From contig CAJNOJ010000072.1 of the NCBI GenBank assembly GCA_905250025.1, forward strand, positions 11,456-75,455: 64,000 nucleotides of DNA. The letters run 5' to 3'. Position numbers and translations under genes: made by a program. This DNA is from Adineta ricciae. Lineage: Eukaryota; Rotifera; Eurotatoria; Adinetida; Adinetidae. The notes under the pieces are model-generated. The model was not told the origin of the DNA. It searched no databases and worked only from the letters and a program-made list of their open reading frames with translations. This document shows positions 53,130 to 64,000 of this stretch, piece by piece; position 1 is the first letter of the stretch; each line of letters opens with the position of its first letter.

Positions 53130-56100
53130 CTAATAAGGTTTAACAGTCATGCAAATTCCACGCCAGGCCCATCGTGATGCTTGACCAATAACCGTTGTCT
53201 TTTTCCATAATTCTAATTCACAAATGACTTCTGTATTACGTCGCTCCATACAGCGCTTCGGAAATATTGGACATGAATATGTATCGGTTGTTGTCGGTCG
53301 ATTTGGACCTGTCGTATCCGTTAGAGTTTGTGGTTGTGCAACAACTGGTGCCGCTTTTTCTGTTGGTACACATGTTAAATGTATGACGGGCATGAGTGAG
53401 CATCCTTCTCGATTTCTTGTCGGTGCATCAGAGATACCATGCTCGACGATATTTTTATCTCCACTGCATCCCCATAAGTAAAGACCGTAAATGAAGAGAC
53501 CGTCTTTTGGTGCTTCACGGATATGTTCTCGATCGCGTGGTGTTAGTTCACATTGAAACATAAGGGAACTATTGTTTGAATCATCAGAAATGTTTAGTGA
53601 GTGTGCAATTTCTTGTTTATAGATACCAAACAACGCTGACGCATTGAAGAATGCCGATATATTGAATGCTGGATGTTTTTCGCGACCTACAGTAGACAAT
53701 CCGTAGGACTATGGAAGAAAAGAGTCAATATATCATCTTACCTTTGGTTAACAACTTTTCAATATGTTCTGCCCGCATGTTTAAATCGACGAAAAAGTTC
53801 GTCAAACCCCAGATTGGTGGTGGTGCACTTAACCCAATTGCATCGCACCAAACATCAGGTATACGTTGATAATACAAAGCATGAGCAACATCGGCTAATT
53901 CTTGTGACCAATGTACGCCTAATTGACTTAGATCACAGGCAGTTTTGATCGATTGTACGTGAGTACGAATAAGATTCACAAGATCTGTTATTAATTCTGC
54001 TTCACGTATTATCCATACATTGAAAGGACTTGTTAGTGGTGATCCATTACGACGTGCACGATCTAAGATTTGATCCTAATGCACAAATACGTAGAAATCG
54101 AAGAAACTTTCTGTAGAAGGATACCTTACTTTAGTTAAAACTTTCGGTAACTTCGTAGCTAATATAGACGCGCAACATTCTTCTAATCCCTGATTCTTCT
54201 TTGCCGAAAAAGAATGCAATGCTGAAGAACTAAATGAGTTCCATAATCCACTTGACGAAGAAAATGATGTATTGATGGTCACATCTATTCGAAATTAGTT
54301 AGAAAAAGAATACTTTCTCGAAGGTAAACTCAAACCTTCGATTGGTGTATTTGGTCGTTGAAAAATAGATGCATTCAAAGACACATTCGGCGGCAATGCA
54401 TCTAATATTCGATTAAGCCGATTGAGAATGAAAATATCATCGCCCGTGCTTGCTTCAAAACTTGAATGAAGATGGCATGTTTCCGCAACGTCAAACTGAT
54501 GTGTTGGAAGTGCTTCGAGTGCTTGCAGTAATTGGCTTAGTTTTGGCTGTTGTGTAAAAAATATTGATGGAATCTTGTATTTGATTTTGGAATACTCAAA
54601 GTCTTTTCGAACAGATCCAGGTTGAATCCAGAAATCGACAATATTCGAAATGGCTCGTTGATCATATTCACTCAAAGCTTTAGCACCGTAAATCAATTCT
54701 GATAGAGTATATCGCATCGAAGACCACGATAGTTGTCGAGCGTTGGTTTCATTCAACGCTGTGGCATTTGCTGCCGACGAATCCAGTCGAGTTGCTGATT
54801 GGTCGCTTAGAGCAAATTCTCTTGCAACAACTTGAAACGCGGAAGTTAATTCGACATTCGTAAATGTTGTTAGTGATGGAATATCCCATCCAGCGTGACC
54901 GTATCGTGCACGAAGATTGAGTGTTGAATGGATGTAACAAATGTTGTGCAATAGTGGGAGCCATTCGGATTTTAATGAATGGCGAAGCAGATCATTGTCA
55001 ATGATAGAAAATGCTCGCGTTATTGCTTCTTTCATTGATACTGGTGTGCGAACGTAAGTTATTAAACAGAGATCGTATAATGAAGATGGAAACGAATAAG
55101 TACGCTGAATGCTAAGCCAGATACGAGGCATTGGTGTCGGACGTTTTAAACGAAGTTCCCAAAGTGATGTTTCAACATGAGACAAGAATGAAGGGTTGTT
55201 ATGTAGACCATGGAGAAGGAGCCAAACATTCTAAAATAAAGATGCTTTTAATCAAAGAAACACAAAATGCTCGTGCACGTACATTTGCAATAGCATTTTT
55301 GAGTATTTTTTTCAAAATACGTTCTTCTCTTGCACCAGTTCCGTAAACATTGATGATTTGAATTGTTGGCGCAATCGTTGTTGCGTCGGTCGAAATGGAA
55401 TTTGTACAGAAATTGAAATAATTAATCACTTCATCGGGTTCATCATCGTATAGTAATAAAACAGATCGTTGACTACTTTGACGTAGCATAAGATCAACAT
55501 CTTGTTGAAGTGTTGGTATAACTCTACATTCAAACAGAAAGGTTGCTGTCTTTGAAATGTCAAATCACACTATTTACGGTATAGTTGGTGTACGAGAAGA
55601 TGTTTGTTGTGGATGATGTTGTTGTTGATCTTGTGCAACGGCTTTCGGTTTGTTTGAACTGAAAAAAAAACGGATTGTTTTTAATATAAAATTTTACAAT
55701 CAATTTATGGGCTTTACTCTTGTTGAAACACATTCGAAATGTAGACAGTTGATGCTTGAATCAATCGATCACTTCTGATCGCTCGTACAACGCAGAACTT
55801 TTGAATTGGTTCCAGCTGTTCAAGTGGAGGTGGAAATATACAATTTTCAGTATCACCTTCACAGAATGGACGCCATTTCACTTCTTGAACTTCTTTGACC
55901 ATGCGATCAAATGGATCAGCAAACCAATCAAAAAACATTGCTAAGTACTAAAATGAAAACGAAGTTCATTATGGTCATTCATGTAACGAAAAATAACAAG
56001 TTACTTGAAGATTTTGAAATGCCTCATCAGTCATCCAATCGAACGGCTTTTTATAGGATAGAAAACGATGCTCATTCGATGCCCGAGCGGACCGTTTTTG

Positions 56101-59100
56101 TAGTAATGTGGCAGCCCATGCTGGTGAAACAATGAATTCTCGTTCACCCGATGGAAGATTCGAGTCAAATTGTTGGTTTTGACGACGATTGAACGATTCA
56201 ATCTAAACAGTTTCAATTTCATACGTCAACAAAAACTTACAATAATTTTACATACCTCCATGGCAAAATATATCGAAAACACACGTCGATCGCGATCATT
56301 CAACATTCGATAGATTGTCATATATGCACTCTTCGTTAAATCAGTCATGACATTATTCATCGAATGTCTACAACAAATTCTTGGGTTTTTGATAGTTTGA
56401 AAACAAAGAGATTTTCACGTACTTTTCAGATTGGAAGATGCAACTATCAAACAAATCGAGAAAATGTTCCAGTGGCATCACATATTCCGGAATGAGTTGT
56501 TGTAAATAATGTAGGGTGTTATAGCATGTGGCAGCGCGTAAAGCTAATCTTCGATAGCTATTTCGAGTTTTGAATAGACTCTCTTCTTGTAACGCCACTC
56601 GCTTCGATCTTCGGATGAAAAAGAATGCAATTTAGATTTTCTTTTGTTTTGAAAAATCAATTAATACCCTTCGATAGCTTCGTCATACGCTTTCTTCAAG
56701 TCGGACAAGCGTTTCGTTGGTTCGACGCTTTGTAGCAGATTGATCGTATCTGATGCCAGATAATTTGTAATATTCTGTCGTAATGGATCAATAATTTTCA
56801 ATGTATCAACTTTTTCCTAAACAAAACTCTACCGATGATGTAAGAATGAGGTTTAAAAGTGAGACAAACCTGTAACAATGTATATTGTTCAACATCGATA
56901 TGCGGTTTTTCTTTGACCATGAATCGACTTAAAAAGATTTCTTCCAGATCGTTCAGCGTCAAATGATAATTCAAGATCAATGTGTAAGCAGCTAATTCCT
57001 TTGGAATGAATACCGGTTGTATTATTGTATGCAAATAAAGCCTATTATCAACAGACAACATGAATACAAAGAGAACGAACATTCATTTGTTAACTAACCG
57101 GAATTTAGGACTACATTCGATTTCTTGTTGGCCTAATTGTAATTTGAATGGTTTCTCGCTTGAGAAAAACCGTGCTTGATTTCGAATAACTGTTTCGAGT
57201 TTTTCATTGTTCATCAAAGTATTCGTGTCGCAATCAGTTATGAGCAAATGGTGACCTTCCGAAAGAGCATTTTCTAATTGTGTACGTAGTTGCTAAACGA
57301 AAATAACTCAACTTAATCAATTAAAACAAGAAGAGAATGTTATACATGATGTCGAACGATCAATAGTTTCTTGTTCTTTGAAAACAATCGAATATAATCG
57401 ATAGAGTACCATGTGGCATCATATATAAGTGGCCAAGCATTGATACCTGCGTCTGCCATGATTACACAGCCATTTTCGGTAATGATATCAGTTGGAATGA
57501 GACGGAGTAATTGAAATTCTTTCAGTTCAATCGGATTGTATAGAAATTCTGCCAGTGTCATCACTTGGTTATTACGATAAGTATTGTTCGTGGAATCTAG
57601 CGATTGATTGATCATAGAAAATGAGAGATCGAAGCTATTCTTCGAAACACTATCCATTGGAATTGACTATTCAAAGAGAAAAGTAGAGAGCTTTTTTCCT
57701 TTTTGACAAATCGTACGACCTACTTGAAAAATCAAATCCGATTCGCGAGGAATTTCATACTGTTCACAGAATTTCGTGAATTTCTCACTGAAAATGCGTC
57801 TCAAATCAGCGTCTAATGATGAACAGTATGTCATATAGGCTGCAGCTAATATACAATTCGTTAAGGTTTGATCATGTGTTGAGTGTTCTGTAATCCATTT
57901 CGTCCATTGATCTTCCAAATCAGATAAACTACAAGGAAAACAACTCAGTTAATTCAGTGATTCGAAAGTAAACTTTCGCTTCAGTAAAACCGTCACTCTG
58001 TTGATAGTAGTGAACATGGTCAACTGAAGGTGATGTTAGAGTCTATGGAATTCTGTTGGGTTTTTGAAAACATCAATTCTCATTACCAGACGCTCTCATC
58101 AAGTGGTCGAGCGGATTGATCTCGTCTGTAAACATGAAAATAGCATATTATTTGAGCACATATATACAAAAAATCAATACGATATGAACAGAGACAAACA
58201 TGCAAAAGAAAGTATCGACGAAACAGAGAGGGAATAGGCCATCTTACTGTTTAAATGGTCTAATATCAAATAGTTCTAGTTCGTACAAACTGATATTCAA
58301 AGATCAATCGATGAGAATTCTTTTTGAGTATTTCGATATTTACCTCTGTGTAACATTTAACGCTGCTTGTAAACGTGATTGACAACTTTCGTATTCTTTT
58401 CTTAGTTTGTTTTTATTAACTGCTGCAGCATCAAAACGTGTTTGTGCCTCTTCCAATTGACTAGTTAAACGTGATATATCATCCAATGTATATTGTGATA
58501 TGTCAACTAAACGACTATCTTCTTCACTGATATCGGCGTTATGAAGTGTTTCTTCCATGAGTTTCAATCGGCGAATCTATATGAAAATCAATTGGTATTG
58601 ACATCAAGAAAGTAGTGACAACAAACTTCAGTTTCTCGTTCGATTCGTTTTTGCTCGGCTTCGATTAATTCTTGTTTGAGTTGTTCGACTTTTTCTTTCG
58701 TTAATCGTAACGGTTGACAGATTTTTGTATATTCCACTAAAGCAATAGCATAATGAACGAGTATTGCAGCTTCTTCCGAAGCATAACGAGCAGCTCCTAA
58801 AGTTATGCGATTCTCTTGTGCTGCAGTTGCACGTGTAGGAGGCACGTGAAAATCTATGAATACAAAAAAAAATATGTAGCTTGCAAATCGAAGGTTATTT
58901 TCAGCTAGAATACATACTTTTGGCGTTTTCTAATAGAGTACCTTCACCCGTAATTCCATCTGATATTCCATCCTTTCCTTTGGCAATGTACGATTCCACC
59001 GCTGGATAGAGAGAGAGAGAGTCTATTTATGTTAAGTTTTATTCAAGAATTCATTTACCATTTGAAATATCGAGATTGAGACCATCTTGCCAATCTAAGC

Positions 59101-62100
59101 CATGCAAAATATCCACAAATTTAGCAATATCAGCCATATGTGCTGTATATTGTTTCCACTGATGTCGATCAAGACGTTCGGCTTGTAGTTTTCCTTAAAA
59201 TATTTTGCTTTCTGAGATCTCACATTGCAATCTTCAACCAAATCCTCACCTCGTTCGCGTTCTTGCTCGCGTTGTTCAAAACGAACAGGAGGTTTTCGAG
59301 CAATCAATATTAGAACTGAAAGTATCGATAGTATTAAAGAGAGAGAGGGAAAGGGGCGAAAATGCGATTTACCCATCTCCATAATGGTTCCGATAAGAAT
59401 GGGCGGTGTTTGAAATGTTCGAATACGTTCAATACATGATTTGTCAACTTTACTCTTCCAATGTTCGACCTCTTTACGTTTCTCTGCTAATTTTTCACGC
59501 CACTGCTCAACTTCTCGTACTGCTTCGTCATGTTCTTCTTGCATTTTCACTTGCCGCGATCGTAATGAATCGTCTTTCATTCTCTTGAATGCTTCTTCAT
59601 ATTCATCAGCTTCATCTAAATCACAAAAGTTTCATCAGAACATAAATCGTTGGTACTGTACCTTCCAAAAGCGTCTTTTTGTCTCCATCGGGTAAACTGA
59701 AATCTTCTTTTTCATCGCGATAAATATAACCTGGTAAACATCCCGGCAGAGCATACTTCGCGCGTAATTTTTCCAAAACCATCGATTTGTAGATAACTTC
59801 TTCTAAGAGAACAGCTGTTTCCTTTTCACTATCCAAACATCGGTCTTTTAATTGTTGAATATACTCTTTCATTTCTTCGGCATTCTGTCGAGTTTTGCTC
59901 AAAGTACTAAGCACTTTTCTTAATCGAATGATGTCACGCTCACAGACAGCTGCTTTCGAAGTAAATAGATACCAGAACGATTGCATAAAACGTGTGAATG
60001 TTTCTGGTCCAATAAATGTATGGAGTGGTGATGTAGTAAAAGGTTTTCCTGCGCCATGATTCTTAATTTGTTCGTGTAAAAGCATTCGCGAATACGGATA
60101 ATTCGGTAGTTCAATATCAACGATTTTCGCTTCTTTATTCACATTTTTTTTCGTAGAAACTTGTTCGCGGGACGACGTTGATCGGCTTGTTAACGGGTGG
60201 TTTTGATTCACTGGATTCTCCCGAATGATTATCGTTCGATCTGTACTACCGACAAACGGAACTTGTCGAGATTCATCGAGCATAAAATAATGGATGTCAC
60301 ACAGGCATTGCGATAAACGCTTATGAAGATCATCGGAGAAGAGTGTTTCATGTGACGAAAGAAAATGAGATGCTTCAGTGTTCAGTGCTGCTTTTGTCCA
60401 GTTCTTTATCCAGTAAACTTGAGTATGTTTGAGCAAGCCCGGATATTCACTAAAGAGAGTTTCTATTGAAAGATATTGTAAAAGAATGAGGTTAACTTAC
60501 TAGGAGAGATTCTTCAGTAGTTCACTATGTGATGGCAAACATATAGCTACATGAAGATTTTGACGAACACGGGTAAGAAAGCATCGTCGTGGATCAGTTA
60601 ACACAGCAATCGACACATCATGATCACGTTGATATGCATTGATCACCGCCTAAAATATTCCAATAGATTCCTATGTGCTGTAGCAAAGAATAAAATCAAA
60701 CCTGATAAAGTCCTTCTAGTTCATCTCCGCTGAACAGATGCGGACATTCACCGCTTGTCAATAAAGATGAGATATCATCGATGATGTCTGGATCACGTAA
60801 GTGTTTGTACTACGAATACAAGATATATATGAGAGAACTAAATATGTGTTGTTATAAAAAGATTCGTACTGTAAGTAGAACACCAATGTGTCGTCCTTCG
60901 ACGGATGCAGTGCGAATCACAGCCTTCAGACTATCGTAAAAAAGACTCTTATTTGAATAATCAATTGTATATTCTTGAATTTCAGCGAAATAGAATGCTA
61001 ATCGAACCAATTTTGATAAATGCGAGCCAACCGTACCAATAACAAACAGATTGCTCCTAAAATAAATCAGCAGCCACAATTGTGTACGTAAAATCAAAAT
61101 CCAAAACTTACAAAGTCGGATGAGAAAGGATACGATGCATGCGTATAATATGTAAAGCTGTATTTTCGGAAACGGTCAACGCCGATGTATTATGTCCGAG
61201 CTCTTCCTTATAGCGTAAAGCCGCTTGATCAATTATTTTACGAAGTGCACTCAAAGATTCCATTGGTTGAACTTGAGTCTACCGAAAACAAACGAAGCGC
61301 ATTTGTTTTTATGCATATTTTTATCTCTTTACTTTGATCTCTTTGACAAACAACGACGTTAGTGGTCGCTCATAACTTCTTCCATCAATTTGGAATGTTA
61401 TATATCGATGATCCTCTTCACTTTTTGTCCAACCAAATGTCTATTTAAACGAAAGAAACGCAATTTAGTTCCATTCCCTTTACTTTAACATTCTTACATT
61501 TCGAAAGACTTCATTCAATGTGTCGATAAACCAGTACTGATCCATTTCTCTTGTAAGTTGATCGTAAATAATTCGAAATAATTCATGTTTAAGAAACGGT
61601 GCGACGAAATTCTTATCATTTCTCAAATCGACATCAATTAGTCGCAAGCTTTGGATTGACGTTAGCATGTTTCGTAAAGAAAATAGATAGTGTTCTCTTC
61701 CAGGTACGGAACTCGACTGAAGGACACGTTGAATATGTCGAAGTGTATCCATGAGAACATCGACGATTTTCGTTGAGACATCGTGATCCATTGGTGTCTT
61801 GCCATAACTCATCATATTCACCTAAATTTACAAACAAACGTGTCGTTCAATACTTTTGAGATATAATTACATCGATGACATTTGTCAGTATATGACGAAG
61901 TGATGCTTCCGATGCTGGTAGATTAACAATTACAAAATGACGCTGAAAGAAAAAGAACCGAAATCCAAATTCATTGCTCGTTTATGTAACATACCAACAA
62001 TCGCGGACTCTGGGTTAGTAATGATTGTTCGCCAGTGGGTGGAATGGTAGCTGTGGCAAAGACGAAAAGATCATCAATAATACGTGTTTCGTATGGTTTC

Positions 62101-64000
62101 TGTTGTGTTATAAATTGACGATGATCAATGAGAGTACGAAGAAACTATAATGAAGAAGGGTTGGTTTATACAAAGGAAAATTGCGAGTAAATGATTTACT
62201 TCAGGTGCATTTTTGAATTTATCTAATTTGGCTGTTGCTGATGCTTGTAAATCATCAATGAATAAGCAGAACTTCTTGGCTAGTGGAGCTCCATATGTAA
62301 AACCTTGTCGATGAACAACATTGGCTTCGATAATCTTTTGTAGATCGGCTGAATTAGTTGATTTGGAAAAATTCGTTCGAGTCGTTTGAAAATGAGTAGT
62401 ATCTAAACACAAATTCATTCGATATTCTTATTAACAATGGATTTGATTTTCAAGACAAACCTAAACCACTGAGAAACGTATCGAGGAGGAATGTTTTACA
62501 CGAGCCAGTTGTCCCGCTAAGTAAAATATTAACTTGCGCCATTGCAGCATATTTCAAAAAGTAATGTGCACGGGCTAAGTCAACTGTTTGCACAAGAACA
62601 TTGCCGAATATGTCAATACGATCTTGAATATTTTCATTCAATTCTTCAACCCTAACGCAAAAAAAACGAAGGAAATCAAATGTGATTTGATTAAATGTTT
62701 TGTAATGTTTACTTCGCAGTCCAAAGATCCCATTCACAAGCTTCGTCAACATAATAATCAAAGACTGATATTTCGCGATCATCATCTGGTAGAACAGCTG
62801 TTACAGTCTTCAGCAAATCTGAATAACCTTTTTGTTCATCAGGATTAAGTATAATTTTCAAGACAAATGTCAAACAGAAAATAAAGAAGCGTTCGATGTG
62901 AACATCAGTTGTAATATGCGTATTCTCAAGCAAGATTGCATCCAATAAGCGAAGTGCGATGGCAAATAAGCTCATTTCCGAATAATAAATTGACCTGATA
63001 AGAAAAAGATACGCTGTAAGTTTTCAGACAGACAGACATTCATTCATAATCGTTTTCATTACCTTGGACATTCTTCGCGAAGGTACGTTAGCACGGGATC
63101 CATCACTCGATCGAATGCTCCTCGAAGACACTAGAAAATCATACGAATAGTTTGTGGAGAAGATTTCTCTTGTTCTGAAACGAACTTCTAATTGACGTCG
63201 ATCTTTCAACCAAGTACCAGCAAGAACTTTCCAATCGATAACAGACTTATCGAAGTAGATAACTGTCTGGAAAGAAAGTCCGATGGTTTATAAACGAGAG
63301 AAAAGTTCGCCTTACTGAATTCGCAATAAATGCTGGCGACGCATCGGTTAACTCGGATGTTTCAAACATAAACTTCACTTGATCGAGAAGGTATAATTTA
63401 TCCCCAGTACGTATTTGTAATGATGCTTCTTTCTCCAGTATTGATGGAAGTAGATCTGCCCATGTTCGGCTGATACTTCCATCGAAACAAAACCAACTCT
63501 TGTGGCAATTCTATTCGAAATTAAACATCTCAAATTTGCTTTTTCCTCCTTGCAGTACTTTACTCGGTTTGCTTTGCGTAACATCGTAGTAAGAATACCA
63601 TCTTGCCATTCATTAGCTAAGGAATAGTAACCAAGAAGGATGCTTTCCGATTCAATAGCTAATGGATTGATTCTATCGACGAAAAACAACATGCTAGTAT
63701 GTCTTAATCAATATAAAACCGAGAAAATCTTTACCGATAAAGTTTATGGGTTTGCCCAGCTGATTCTTGTGTATAATTGGCTTCTTGACTGATTGAGCTT
63801 GACTTTTGTTGTTGATACGCGGATAGTAATTGTTGCTGTTGTTGTATTTGTGTTAGAACATCGATCATTAACATTGCTGCACTGGATTTGCCGCTATAGG
63901 GTGAGCCACATAGTATCATATCTAAAGAAACGATTGACTACAAGTTTCGATATGAAATTTCGACGAACTTTTCGAAACATTCGCTGCGTGAATCATTTGT
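53130..64000 (-). CDS. Divergent dynein heavy chain (DNHD1-like?), copy B, 5'-partial
   Basis: Counterpart of the copy A dynein from the stop back to AAA2, where the window ends. All short exons line up with copy A and no frameshift or premature stop was noticed. AAA2 GSPYSGKS (63884-63907), AAA3 GTTGSCKT and AAA4 GTVGSHLS are identical to copy A, so the unusual AAA3 and AAA4 P-loops are shared. The AAA2 Walker B position reads LFFVDRINP. AAA1 lies beyond the window, so its status in this copy is unknown. The stalk and C-terminal domain are conserved. Confidence 0.85.

Overview
The window looks like animal nuclear DNA, most probably from a bdelloid rotifer. It is AT-rich, with compact genes split by about 50-bp GT..AG introns, metazoan proteins (TCF25, AP-3 sigma, eIF1A, membralin, DHX36, dynein heavy chain), one intronless bacterial-type gene, and two diverged versions of the same block. 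The species call is inference. No database search was possible.

Layout: the window holds the same roughly 33-kb block twice in direct orientation. Copy A runs 1-33409 and copy B runs 33411-64000, separated by a single undetermined base at 33410. Gene order, strand and almost every intron agree. By eye, divergence is a few percent in exons and more in spacers. Copy B starts at the base matching position 6 of copy A, inside TCF25. Copy A breaks off inside a dynein linker exon. Either two allelic (haplotype) contigs were joined, or this is a true tandem duplication; the N favours a join.

Order in each copy: TCF25 (+, 5' end cut); a short EF-hand protein (-); AP-3 sigma (+); eIF1A with an unusual C-terminal tail (-); a 4.6-4.8-kb gene-free spacer with two old foldback elements; a class-A GPCR (+); membralin/TMEM259 (-); DHX36/RHAU helicase (-); an intronless bacterial-type glutathione S-transferase (+); a very long divergent dynein heavy chain (-). 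These are mostly unrelated housekeeping and ciliary genes, arranged as divergent or convergent pairs with short spacers, not an operon.

The copies differ informatively. Copy B's GST has a nonsense codon while copy A's is open. Copy B carries a 370-bp hAT-like MITE with an 8-bp target duplication where copy A has the empty site. Two runs of 191 and 198 bp are identical between copies. The dynein has lost the catalytic residues of AAA1 and has unusual P-loops in AAA3 and AAA4.
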